From positions 62,001 through 126,000 of the forward strand of contig NZ_NPFY01000011.1 in NCBI RefSeq assembly GCF_002259415.1: 64,000 nt of DNA. Reading direction: 5' to 3'. This document shows, one piece after another, positions 10,642 to 18,783 of the stretch (positions are counted from its first letter, which is position 1; each line of letters starts with the position of its first letter). The DNA is from Rhodococcus sp. 14-2470-1b. Lineage in GTDB: Bacteria; Actinomycetota; Actinomycetes; Mycobacteriales; Mycobacteriaceae. The notes beneath the pieces were generated by a model. It made no database searches and had not been told where the DNA came from. It worked only from the letters and a program-made list of their open reading frames with translations. The translations under genes and the position numbers were made by a program.

Positions 10642-11699
10642 GCACCACGACCGTCGTAGGGAAGCTCTCGACGCTGGACCGGTTCCTCCCGGTCTGGATC
10701 GGCGTGGCCATGGTCGTCGGTCTGCTGTTGGGACGGTCGATTCCCGGATTGAACGACGCTCTGGCGGCCGTGTCGATCGACGGCGTCTCGCTGCCCATCG
10801 CGGTCGGCTTGCTGATCATGATGTATCCGGTGCTGGCGAAGGTGCGCTACGACCGGCTCGACACCGTCACCGGCGACCGGAAGCTTCTCGTCGGTTCGCT
10901 TGTACTGAACTGGATCCTGGGTCCGGCACTGATGTTCGCTCTGGCGTGGATCTTCCTGCCCGATCTGCCGGAGTACCGAACCGGACTCATCATCGTCGGC
11001 CTCGCCCGCTGCATCGCCATGGTCATCATCTGGAACGACCTCGCGTGCGGAGACCGTGAAGCCGCCGCCGTGTTGGTCGCGATCAACTCGGTGTTCCAGG
11101 TGATCATGTTCGCCGTTCTCGGATGGTTCTACCTGTCGGTCCTTCCCGGATGGCTCGGGCTCGAGCAGACCACCATCGAGGCGTCACCGTGGCAGATCGC
11201 GAAGTCGGTGCTGATCTTCCTCGGCATCCCGTTGGTCGCGGGCTTCGCATCGCGCTACTTCGGCGAACGCGCCAAGGGCAGGGAGTGGTACGAGTCGACG
11301 TTCATTCCCAGGATCGGACCGTGGGCGCTGTACGGCTTGCTGTTCACCATCGTCGTTCTCTTTGCGCTGCAGGGTGATCGGATCACGTCACAGCCTCTCG
11401 ACGTCGTACGCATCGCACTTCCGCTGTTGGTCTACTTCGCGGTGATGTGGGGCGGCGGCTACGCCCTCGGCGCCGCGATGGGCCTGGGGTACCAACGCAC
11501 CACCACACTCGCATTCACCGCTGCGGGCAACAACTTCGAGCTCGCCATCGCCGTCGCGATCGCCACCTACGGCGCCACGTCCGGGCAAGCACTCGCCGGC
11601 GTGGTCGGACCACTCATCGAAGTACCGGTCCTCGTCGGACTGGTGTACGTGTCCCTGGCTCTACGCAAGCGGTTCACACTCGAAAGGACGTACCCATGA
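10638..11699 (+). CDS. arsB: ACR3-type arsenite efflux permease
   Basis: 353 residues from GTG 10638, overlapping the arsR stop. About ten membrane helices are visible. ACR3 marks include RFLPVWIGVAMVVGLLLGR at the N-terminus, a transport-site region GLARCIAMVIIWNDLACGDREAA with the conserved cysteine in GLARC, and FTAAGNNFELAIAVAIATYG near the C-terminus. These proteins expel As(OH)3 as the anion using the proton gradient. It lies between the repressor and the reductase and overlaps arsC by ATGA. Confidence 0.95.
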   Translation: MSTTTVVGKLSTLDRFLPVWIGVAMVVGLLLGRSIPGLNDALAAVSIDGVSLPIAVGLLIMMYPVLAKVRYDRLDTVTGDRKLLVGSLVLNWILGPALMFALAWIFLPDLPEYRTGLIIVGLARCIAMVIIWNDLACGDREAAAVLVAINSVFQVIMFAVLGWFYLSVLPGWLGLEQTTIEASPWQIAKSVLIFLGIPLVAGFASRYFGERAKGREWYESTFIPRIGPWALYGLLFTIVVLFALQGDRITSQPLDVVRIALPLLVYFAVMWGGGYALGAAMGLGYQRTTTLAFTAAGNNFELAIAVAIATYGATSGQALAGVVGPLIEVPVLVGLVYVSLALRKRFTLERTYP

Positions 11700-12097
11700 C
11701 GAGCGTGCTGTTCGTATGCGTGAAGAACGGCGGCAAGTCGCAGATGGCTGCCGGACTGATGCGCAAAGCCGTCGGCGATTCCGTCGAGATCCACTCCGGC
11801 GGAACTGCGCCCGGAAGTACTGTCAATCCTCTGTCTGCGCAGTCGTTGCTGGAAGTAGGCGTCGACCTCACCGGCGAACGCCCCAAGCCCATCGACCCCG
11901 AACTCCTCGCCCGGATGGACTACGTCGTCACCCTCGGCACCGAAGCGAAAGTCGACGCCGTGGAAGGACCGACGTTCGAGAACTGGGACACGGACGAGCC
12001 GTCGGAACGCGGAATCGACGGTATCGAACGCATGAGACTCGTGCGCGACGACATCGCCACCCGCGTCGACGATCTCGCCCGACGCATACTCCGTTAG
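11696..12097 (+). CDS. arsC: Arsenate reductase, low-molecular-weight phosphatase type, mycothiol-dependent
   Basis: 133 residues from ATG 11696 (ATGA overlap with the pump). The active loop is FVCVKNGGKSQMA, with the only cysteine of the protein at position 8. This is the form seen in Corynebacterium ArsC1/ArsC2, where As(V) is joined to mycothiol and released by mycoredoxin, because no second and third cysteine are available for an internal disulfide relay. The SGGTAPG and MDYVVTLG segments are standard. It supplies As(III) to the neighbouring ACR3 pump. Confidence 0.92.
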   Translation: MTSVLFVCVKNGGKSQMAAGLMRKAVGDSVEIHSGGTAPGSTVNPLSAQSLLEVGVDLTGERPKPIDPELLARMDYVVTLGTEAKVDAVEGPTFENWDTDEPSERGIDGIERMRLVRDDIATRVDDLARRILR

Positions 12098-12122
12098 GCC
12101 TCGACGAAAGGACGTCACCGTC

Positions 12123-13460
12123 ATGTCCGCTCACCCAGTAGTCGTCATCGGAGCAGGACCCATCGGTCTTGCCGCCGCAGCTCACCTCACCGAAGCCGGC
12201 ACTCCCGTCCTGGTCCTCGAACGTGGACACTCGGCCGGTTCTGCTGTTGCACAATGGAATCACGTAAGATTGTTCTCGCCGTGGTCGGAAATCGTCGACC
12301 CGGCCGCCGCACGCCTCCTCGAACCCACTGGATGGCGCGCACCGGACGGTAGCGCGTACGCAACGGGGCGCGAGTGGGTCGAGAAGTACCTCGTACCGCT
12401 GGCCGCAGTTCTCGGCCATTCGGTGCGGTTCGGCTCCGAGGTCGTCGGCGTCGCCCGCCGCGGGCGCGACCGTGTCGTCGACGCCGGTCGTGACACCGAA
12501 CCTCTCACCGTTCACATCGGAAGAACCGACGGCACCGAGGAACGCATCCTCGCCAGCGCAGTCATCGACGCATCGGGAACATGGGTAAGCCCGAATCCGC
12601 TCGGGTCCGAGGGACTCCCCGCCGTCGGGGAACATGCTGCCGCCGATCGTATTTCGTATCGCGTCCCCGACCTCTCGGACGAGTCGGTACGCAGACTCTT
12701 CGCCGGCACACACGTCGTCATCGCCGGAAGTGGCCATTCCGCTCTGACCGCGATTATCGCGTTCGCCGACCTGGCTGCGGCCAACCCCGGCACGACGCTG
12801 ACGTGGGCCGTGCGGCGCGCGGTCACCGAATCGGTCTTCGGCGGAGGCGAATCCGACGAGCTCGCCGCTCGCGGTGCGCTCGGCCTCCGCGCGAAGAAAG
12901 CCGTCGACGACGGCCTCCTGCAGGTCGTCTCCGGTTTCCGGACAGAGACGATCCTGCACGACGACGGCAGACTCGCGCTCGTCGGCGACAACGGAACCCG
13001 GATCGACGGCGTCGACCACGTCGTCGCGCTGACGGGGTTCCGACCCGACCTGAGCTGGCTGTCCGAAGTTCGTCTGGACCTCGACCCGACACTGCAGGCA
13101 CCACGGTCGTTGGCGCCGTTGATCGATCCCAACGTCCACTCCTGCGGCACCGTCTACCCGCACGGCGTGGACGAGCTCACCCAACCCGAGCCCGGGCTGT
13201 ACCTGGTCGGCATGAAGAGCTACGGCCGGGCACCGACGTTCCTGGCGATGACCGGCTACGAACAGGTCCGCAGCATCGCCGCCGAACTGTCCGGCGACCC
13301 CGAGAGCGCTCGCACCGTCGAACTACGTTTACCGGATACCGGCGTCTGCGGCGGAGCAGGGTTGTTCGACGATCCCGAAGCCGACGCCTCGGTAGTGGGC
13401 GGATGCTGCGGCACGCCAGGACCCGTCAGCGTCGGACTCGGGTCAGGATCCGGTCGCTGA
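12123..13460 (+). CDS. FAD-dependent oxidoreductase of the ars operon
   Basis: 445 residues from ATG 12123, 25 bases after arsC. The N-terminus is a Rossmann FAD site (VVVIGAGPIGLAAAAHL then VLVLERG) and a second dinucleotide site appears mid-protein (VVIAGSGHSALTAI), as in flavin monooxygenase/thioredoxin-reductase-like proteins; a third mark is ALTGFRPDLSW. The C-terminal 40 residues are unusual, with Cys in VCGGAG and a Cys-Cys pair in GGCCGTP, which could bind arsenite. Similar flavoproteins are found in actinobacterial ars clusters, but the reaction is not known to me. Its 3' end overlaps the convergent nmtR by 18 bases. Confidence 0.82.
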   Translation: MSAHPVVVIGAGPIGLAAAAHLTEAGTPVLVLERGHSAGSAVAQWNHVRLFSPWSEIVDPAAARLLEPTGWRAPDGSAYATGREWVEKYLVPLAAVLGHSVRFGSEVVGVARRGRDRVVDAGRDTEPLTVHIGRTDGTEERILASAVIDASGTWVSPNPLGSEGLPAVGEHAAADRISYRVPDLSDESVRRLFAGTHVVIAGSGHSALTAIIAFADLAAANPGTTLTWAVRRAVTESVFGGGESDELAARGALGLRAKKAVDDGLLQVVSGFRTETILHDDGRLALVGDNGTRIDGVDHVVALTGFRPDLSWLSEVRLDLDPTLQAPRSLAPLIDPNVHSCGTVYPHGVDELTQPEPGLYLVGMKSYGRAPTFLAMTGYEQVRSIAAELSGDPESARTVELRLPDTGVCGGAGLFDDPEADASVVGGCCGTPGPVSVGLGSGSGR

Positions 13461-13820
13461 GTCCGCGTCGGAGTCGATGTCGGGCGCGGACATGCCGAGA
13501 TGCTCGATGTGATAAACCGCCTCGTCGAGCAGCATGGCGACGTGATTGTCGTACAAGCGATAGATGACGCTGCGGCCGGATCGCGCGCCGGTCACCAACC
13601 CCATCGCTCGGAGCAGTCGGAGTTGATGGGAGACAGCGGACTGCTCCATCTCGACGGCGTCGGCGAGGTCGTTGACGCCGCTGGGCCCCTGCCGGAGCTG
13701 GGTGAGAATGCGTAGCCGACTCGGCGTCGCCAACGCCTGAAGCGTCGCTGCCACCGTCGCGGCAGACTCCGCATCGAGCTGCGCCGGAGGAGTGGTGCGT
13801 CCCTCGACTCCATGTCCCAT
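13443..13820 (-). CDS. nmtR: NmtR-like ArsR-family nickel/cobalt sensor
   Basis: 125 residues. I choose the ATG at 13820 because the protein then begins MGHGVEGR, as in M. tuberculosis NmtR, where the amino end (Gly2) and His3 are metal ligands; a start eight codons further out would destroy this. The other ligands fall at the same numbers as in the characterised protein: Asp91, His93, His104 and His107 in DNHVAMLLDEAVYHIEH. The recognition helix is SAVSHQLRLLR. It is divergent from a metal-exporting P-type ATPase, the expected target, with a candidate operator between them. Confidence 0.93.
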   Translation of the reverse strand: MGHGVEGRTTPPAQLDAESAATVAATLQALATPSRLRILTQLRQGPSGVNDLADAVEMEQSAVSHQLRLLRAMGLVTGARSGRSVIYRLYDNHVAMLLDEAVYHIEHLGMSAPDIDSDADSATGS

Positions 13821-13840
13821 TCGACGATCATAGTTTATGT

Positions 13841-13864
13841 TCACATGTATAGGTCTTCATGTGA
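13841..13864. promoter_or_regulatory. Candidate NmtR operator
   Basis: TCACATG-N10-CATGTGA is a 24-bp inverted repeat in the 61-base gap between the divergent nmtR and ATPase genes. SmtB/ArsR-family operators are imperfect 12-2-12 repeats of this general size. The position is right to control both genes; binding is inferred. Confidence 0.55.
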
Positions 13865-13881
13865 TGAGGTAGCGTGACGTC

Positions 13882-15822
13882 ATGACTTTCATCGGGACCG
13901 CCCCGTCTCCGTCGATCGACAGCGCTCGGACCGGGACCGCCACCCGCACCCGGTTGCTCGCAGTCGCCGAAGTCCGGTGGGCACTCGCCGCCACCGCACT
14001 GTTCGCGGCAGGGCTGCTCGTGCAGATCACCGGCGGGCCGACGTGGCTCTACTGGGCGCTGTACCTGGCGTGCTACGCCGTCGGCGGCTGGGAATCGGCG
14101 CTCGAAGGCCTACGCGCGCTTCGCAACAAGACGCTCGACGTCGACCTGCTGATGATCGTCGCCGCCATCGGGGCTGCGTCGATAGGGCAGGTGTTCGACG
14201 GGGCACTGCTCATCGTCATCTTCGCGACGTCCGGCGCGCTGGAGGCGGTCCTCACCGAGCGAACCGCGGACTCCGTCCGAAGCCTGTTGGGCCTGACGCC
14301 CGACACCGCGGTCCGGCTCGACGCCGGCGGCACCGAACACCGAATCGACGCGACGGATCTGACCGTCGGAGACATCGTCGTCGTCCGTCCCGGCGAGCGC
14401 CTCCCCGGTGACGGAACCGTCGTCGACGGTGGATCCGACATCGACCAGTCCTCGATCACCGGCGAAGCCGTCCCGGCCTTCAAGACGGTCGGCGACGACG
14501 TGTTCGCCGGGACCATCAACGGCACGGGCGTGCTGCGAGTCCGAGTCGACGTCGACCCGTCGGACACCGTCATCGCGCGAATCGTCACGATGGTCGAGCG
14601 CGCATCCGAGACCAAAGCGAAGAAGCAGCTGTTCGTCGAGAAGGTGGAGCAGTACTACTCGACCGGTGTCGTGGCCGCCACGGCAGCGGTGTTCACGATT
14701 CCACTACTGCTCGGCAGCGACCTGCAGTCGGCGTTGCTGCGCGCGATGACCTTCATGATCGTGGCGTCGCCGTGCGCGGTCGTCCTCGCGACCATGCCGC
14801 CCCTGCTCGCCGCGATGGCAACCGCCGGCCGCAACGGAGTCCTCGTCAAGTCGGCCGTCGTGATGGAACAGCTGCGCCTGACCGACGTCGTCGCCTTCGA
14901 CAAGACCGGAACCCTCACCGAGGGAACACCTCGCGTCGAACGGGTCGACGCACTGGGCGGATTCGATCACACCGACGTCCTGCGATGGGCCGCGGCCGCC
15001 GAAGTGGGAAGCGAGCACCCGGTAGGAGTCGCAATAGTCGACCACGCCCGTAACCGCGGGCTTACGCTACCTCCGGCATCGGATTTCGAATCGACACCGG
15101 GCGTCGGCGTGCGCGCACAGGTCGACGGACGGCACATCAGGGTGTCCAAACCCGATGCCTCTCACACGTCTTCGTTCCCGTCGGACATCCGAACGCACGG
15201 AACGACCGCCGCCGTCGTCACCGTCGACGACGTTCCCGCCGGAGTGATCGCTCTGGTCGACACCATCCGCCCCGGGGTGGACGGCGCCGTGTCCGAGCTC
15301 GAGCGTCTGACGGGCGCCCCGTCGGTGCTGATCACCGGCGACAACCTCGGATCGGCGCAGGACATCGCCCGCCGCGCCGGAATCTCCGACGTGCGAGCCG
15401 GATTGCTGCCGGAGGGCAAGGTCGACGCCGTGCGTGGACTGCAAGCACGCGAACAGCGGGTCCTCGTCCTCGGCGACGGCATCAACGACGCACCTGCTCT
15501 CGCTGCCGCCGACACCGGGGTTGCCATGGGCCGCAAAGGTTCCGACCTCGCACTCGACACCGCCGACGCCGTCCTGGTGCGCGACGACGTCGCCGCGCTC
15601 GCCAAGGTGATCGAACTGTCGCGTCGAGCCCACCGCATCGTCGTCGCCAACCTCGTCATCGCCGGCACGTTCATCGTCGTGCTCGTGGCCTGGGACCTGA
15701 TCGGAACCCTGCCCCTGCCCATCGGTGTCGCCGGGCACGAGAGCTCCACCGTGCTGGTCGCTCTCAACGGCATGAGACTTCTGTCCTCACGTGCGTGGCG
15801 AGGGACGAAACACCCTGGTTGA
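13882..15822 (+). CDS. P1B-4-type heavy-metal (Co2+/Ni2+) exporting P-type ATPase
   Basis: 646 residues from ATG 13882. It has the actuator motif (SSITGEAVP), a membrane S-P-C site (VASPCAVVLATMP) instead of C-P-C, the phosphorylation site DKTGTLTEG, EHPVGVA for nucleotide binding and GDGINDAPALAAADTGVAMG as hinge. The last helix carries GHESSTVLVALNGMRLL, a variant of the H-E-G-x-T motif of the P1B-4 class. There is no N-terminal heavy-metal domain. P1B-4 pumps export Co2+, Ni2+ or Fe2+. The divergent nmtR suggests Ni/Co control, as for the M. tuberculosis CtpJ pump. Confidence 0.92.
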   Translation: MTFIGTAPSPSIDSARTGTATRTRLLAVAEVRWALAATALFAAGLLVQITGGPTWLYWALYLACYAVGGWESALEGLRALRNKTLDVDLLMIVAAIGAASIGQVFDGALLIVIFATSGALEAVLTERTADSVRSLLGLTPDTAVRLDAGGTEHRIDATDLTVGDIVVVRPGERLPGDGTVVDGGSDIDQSSITGEAVPAFKTVGDDVFAGTINGTGVLRVRVDVDPSDTVIARIVTMVERASETKAKKQLFVEKVEQYYSTGVVAATAAVFTIPLLLGSDLQSALLRAMTFMIVASPCAVVLATMPPLLAAMATAGRNGVLVKSAVVMEQLRLTDVVAFDKTGTLTEGTPRVERVDALGGFDHTDVLRWAAAAEVGSEHPVGVAIVDHARNRGLTLPPASDFESTPGVGVRAQVDGRHIRVSKPDASHTSSFPSDIRTHGTTAAVVTVDDVPAGVIALVDTIRPGVDGAVSELERLTGAPSVLITGDNLGSAQDIARRAGISDVRAGLLPEGKVDAVRGLQAREQRVLVLGDGINDAPALAAADTGVAMGRKGSDLALDTADAVLVRDDVAALAKVIELSRRAHRIVVANLVIAGTFIVVLVAWDLIGTLPLPIGVAGHESSTVLVALNGMRLLSSRAWRGTKHPG

Positions 15823-15868
15823 CGGCCGAATCCAAAACCTGTCGGTGGGTCGCGGTACCTTTCCCCCT

Positions 15869-17311
15869 ATGCAGAAGTTGGGGGACTCGAGCACCGCAGC
15901 GGAACTCTCGGACAGAGACGTCATCGCCGCCATCACCGAGCTCACCCACGCCCAGAATCAGACTGCCGCACGTAAATACGTTCTGCTCGACGAGTTCGCC
16001 CGGCGTGGCCTGAACCTGAAGACAGGGCATTCGACGCCACAGCATTACATCGCCTCGGGCACCCGTGTCACCCTCGCCAACTCGACCCGGCAGTTCGTCA
16101 CTGCCAACTGGCTCAGCCGATGGCCTTCGGTGACCGAGGCCCTCGCCACCAGCGACATCTTCGTCGACCACGTCAAGGAAATCCACGACGGCTACACCAA
16201 CATCAGCGGCGCGGACTCCACGCTCTCCGAGGAAAGCCTGGCCGCAGCCGTCGCAGACCTACTCGCGACCGCCATGGACGGCACAGCCCACCAGGTCAAG
16301 CAGCGCGCTCAGGTCTTGGTGCACGCAGTCATCGACGACGCCCGCGCCCGATACGACAGCGCACTCAGACGACAAGAAGCACGCAAACAGAAAGAACGCG
16401 AAGCAGAAGAGCAAGGACAGCCCCTGCCCGACGACGATGCTGGGGATGATCCCGACCCTGACACCGATGTGTTGAACAACCCTCCGCCACAACCGGTATC
16501 GGAGAACACTACGCTCAACAAGCTCGAGCTGTTCCTCCTGGCCAACGGACGCCTGGGCTTCAAGGGGGACGTGGACAAGGTTCTCGGCGAGAAGCTCCGG
16601 TCAGCACTGTCCCCGCTCTCGCGGCCACAACCTCAACCCGACGGCACCCGTGATCCCCGCAATGCATCCAGGCGTCAGGCCGACGGGTTGTCGCGGCTCC
16701 TCGACATCGTCGGTGGCGGCACGCGTTCCACCGGGCCGGGAACACCACCGGCGACGGTCAACGTCACCGTGAACCTCAGTGACCTTCTCGCCGACAGAGC
16801 CCGTTCGGCATCACCGGACACCACGAGTGGCACAGACACTTCCGGCGCCACACACAGGTCGCCGAAGATGGGCGACCCGGACTGGCCGTTCCAGCTCGAA
16901 TGGACAGGGCCCTTGAGTCGCAGCCTCGCACGCCTTCTCGCCTGCGACGCGAACCTCAACCCAATTATCCTGGACAACAACGACGTTCCCCTGTCGATGG
17001 GGAACGAAGTCCGGCTCGCCACTCCTGAGCAACGCGCAGCCGTGGCCGTCCGCGACAGATGCTGCGTCCGATGCGGCCTCCCCGCGCAGTGGTGCCAAGT
17101 GCACCACATCGTCTTCTGGGAGGACGGCGGGCCGACCGACCTCACCAATCTGGTCCTGATCTGCGGCGACTGCCACCGCCTCGTTCACAATCACGGCTGG
17201 GACATCGACTTCGGCGCCGACGGCCACCCCCGCGTCATCCCACCCGCCGCCATCGACCCCCAACGAAAACCGATACCCAGCTTCCACCGACAACGCCGCC
17301 CCGCTGCCTAG
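15869..17311 (+). CDS. DUF222 (13E12-type) protein with C-terminal HNH endonuclease domain
   Basis: 480 residues from ATG 15869, though in-frame starts lie just upstream. The N-terminal 400 residues form the helical DUF222 region (STPQHYIASGTRVTLANSTRQF), with a charged, low-complexity insert (KEREAEEQGQ...DDDAGDDPDPDTD). The HNH nuclease occupies the end: VRDRCCVRCGLPAQWCQVHH, then FWEDGGPTDLTNLVLICGDCHRLVH. Two C-x-x-C pairs bind structural zinc. Rhodococcus and Mycobacterium genomes hold many copies of such genes; their targets are unknown and I see no associated modification gene or immunity gene here. Confidence 0.92.
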   Translation: MQKLGDSSTAAELSDRDVIAAITELTHAQNQTAARKYVLLDEFARRGLNLKTGHSTPQHYIASGTRVTLANSTRQFVTANWLSRWPSVTEALATSDIFVDHVKEIHDGYTNISGADSTLSEESLAAAVADLLATAMDGTAHQVKQRAQVLVHAVIDDARARYDSALRRQEARKQKEREAEEQGQPLPDDDAGDDPDPDTDVLNNPPPQPVSENTTLNKLELFLLANGRLGFKGDVDKVLGEKLRSALSPLSRPQPQPDGTRDPRNASRRQADGLSRLLDIVGGGTRSTGPGTPPATVNVTVNLSDLLADRARSASPDTTSGTDTSGATHRSPKMGDPDWPFQLEWTGPLSRSLARLLACDANLNPIILDNNDVPLSMGNEVRLATPEQRAAVAVRDRCCVRCGLPAQWCQVHHIVFWEDGGPTDLTNLVLICGDCHRLVHNHGWDIDFGADGHPRVIPPAAIDPQRKPIPSFHRQRRPAA

Positions 17312-17377
17312 TCGGCCAAGCCCAGAGGTGTTGCGCAAGCACCGCGGCGTCCGAGCAAAAATCGCTAGGCTGGCCGG

Positions 17378-17581
17378 GTGTTCTTCCTCTTCGGTTACGG
17401 CAGCAAGCAAAAACACCTCGGCGCAGGCCAGACCCGAACGTGTCCCCGGTGCAACAACACCACCCAGTGGTCGCGGATCCGGACCTACACACAGTTCACG
17501 GTGTTCTTCATCCCTGTCGCGCGGTGGAGCCGCCGGCAACTCGAACAGTGCAGCATCTGCGGCGCCTCCGTCGAGGCCTGA
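17378..17581 (+). CDS. Small zinc-ribbon protein
   Basis: 67 residues from GTG 17378. CPRCNNTTQW near residue 22 and CSICG near residue 58 give two C-x2-C knuckles separated by a hydrophobic strand pair (TYTQFTVFFIPVARW), a zinc-ribbon layout found in many short actinobacterial proteins. The codon usage is like the neighbours. Translation begins very near a plausible -10, so the message may be leaderless. No function is known. Confidence 0.75.
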   Translation: MFFLFGYGSKQKHLGAGQTRTCPRCNNTTQWSRIRTYTQFTVFFIPVARWSRRQLEQCSICGASVEA

Positions 17582-17582
17582 C

Positions 17583-17772
17583 CACCCCTTTCGGCGCCGG
17601 ATGCACCTACATCGCCGTCGCTCGCACCGAACGCATCGACGAGCCGCGCACCGACATCGGACCGCTCGATCAGAACTCGACCTTCCCGATCGAGGAGTTC
17701 ATGTGGCAGTTCGACCCCTACTTCAGCACCCCGACCGTCCTCGGGCACAAGGTCACCGGTGGACCCCACTGA
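17583..17772 (+). pseudogene. C-terminal remnant of an unidentified gene
   Basis: About 62 codons with strong GC third-position bias follow directly after the zinc-ribbon stop, in another frame, ending TGA at 17770-17772. The translation includes YIAVARTERIDEP, IEEFMWQFDPY and VLGHKVTGG. There is no ATG, GTG or TTG near its beginning, so it looks like the end of a gene whose front has been lost. I do not recognise the family. A frameshifted continuation of the zinc-ribbon gene is possible but less likely. Confidence 0.35.
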
Positions 17773-17816
17773 CTCCCCGGGAGCCCTTGCTCATGGGCTC
17801 ACGGACGAACGCGCCT

Positions 17817-18758
17817 TCACCCGTGCCTGCGGCGGTACTCCGCCTCGGCGCCCGGGTGGAGCGGGATCGCACCGGTCATGACGAGCGACCGGGCGTCGAG
17901 GAACTGACTGCCGATCGCCTGGCGAGGAACCAACGCCGACGAGCTGTCCAGCAGCACGCTCACCAGCGCTGCGACCGTCTCGTCCGGCACATCCGGGCGG
18001 ACCAGCAGCAGATTCGAGATGCCTACCGTCGTCACCTCGGGGTGCTCGCCGTACACACCTGCCGGCACCGGTACCGCCTCGTACGCGGTCCCGAACTCGC
18101 TCCTCAGACCCGCGACCACTCCGCCCAGATCGAGTAGCCGCACCGGTGTCGGAGGATCGGCGAACGCAGGCGTCGGCAACCCACCCGCCCACATCACCGC
18201 GTCGACGTCGCCGGCGTACAACGCATCTGCAGCCTCGTTCATCGACAACTGCACCTCGCGAACAGCGCCGGGCAGCCCGGCCGCATCGAGCACCCGGCGG
18301 GACACCAGTGTCGCGCCGGAACCAGGAGCGCCGATGCTGACGGACAGCCCCCGCAGGTCGTCGATGGACTCGATCCCCGAATCGGCGCGCACAGCGACCT
18401 GGAAGTAGTTCTCGTACACACACCCCACCGCCGTCAGATCCCGAGCGGGGTAGTCGTAGGCCGCGTCCGCGAGCGTCATCGCCAACTCGGCTCGCCCGGC
18501 CTGCAGCGCATCGAGGTTGTCGACGGAGCCCTCGGTCGTCAGCGGGACGAGGTCGGCTGCTCCGGCACCCGCGGCCGCGTCGGCGAGCAGTCCGCCGAAC
18601 TCCCAGAAGAACCCGCCGATCTCACCGGCCGCGAGACGCACCCGAGGCGACGGCTCCGACGAGCACGACACAGATGACCCTGCCACCGAACCGGCGGCAA
18701 CTACGCCGACAGCCCGCAGAACTGCTCTTCTCGAGAACAGCGCTGCGGGCTGGGCCAT
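17817..18758 (-). CDS. TAXI-family TRAP-type solute-binding lipoprotein
   Basis: 313 residues. ATG 18758 is preferred over GTG 18767 because AGGGTGAG lies eight bases upstream. The N-terminus is a twin-arginine type signal (SRRAVLRAVGVVAAGSVAGSSVSC) with a possible lipobox ending at Cys. The mature part is TAXI-like: TTEGSVDNLDALQAGRAELAMTLADAAYD, then LRGLSVSIGAPGSGATLVSRRVLDAAGL and DALYAGDVDAVMWAGGLPTPA, then the C-terminal HPGAEAEYRRRHG. TAXI proteins bind glutamate or dicarboxylates for TRAP transporters. No TRAP membrane subunit is nearby; instead it follows an MHS permease by 25 bases, in one operon with it. Confidence 0.9.
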   Translation of the reverse strand: MAQPAALFSRRAVLRAVGVVAAGSVAGSSVSCSSEPSPRVRLAAGEIGGFFWEFGGLLADAAAGAGAADLVPLTTEGSVDNLDALQAGRAELAMTLADAAYDYPARDLTAVGCVYENYFQVAVRADSGIESIDDLRGLSVSIGAPGSGATLVSRRVLDAAGLPGAVREVQLSMNEAADALYAGDVDAVMWAGGLPTPAFADPPTPVRLLDLGGVVAGLRSEFGTAYEAVPVPAGVYGEHPEVTTVGISNLLLVRPDVPDETVAALVSVLLDSSSALVPRQAIGSQFLDARSLVMTGAIPLHPGAEAEYRRRHG

Positions 18759-18783
18759 GGTTCTCACCCTAAGACGAGGTCGC

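Noticed and set aside
15869-17311. Mobile element or homing nuclease insertion
   Set aside because: DUF222/HNH genes are common single genes in this group; no inverted repeats, target duplications or transposase are seen.
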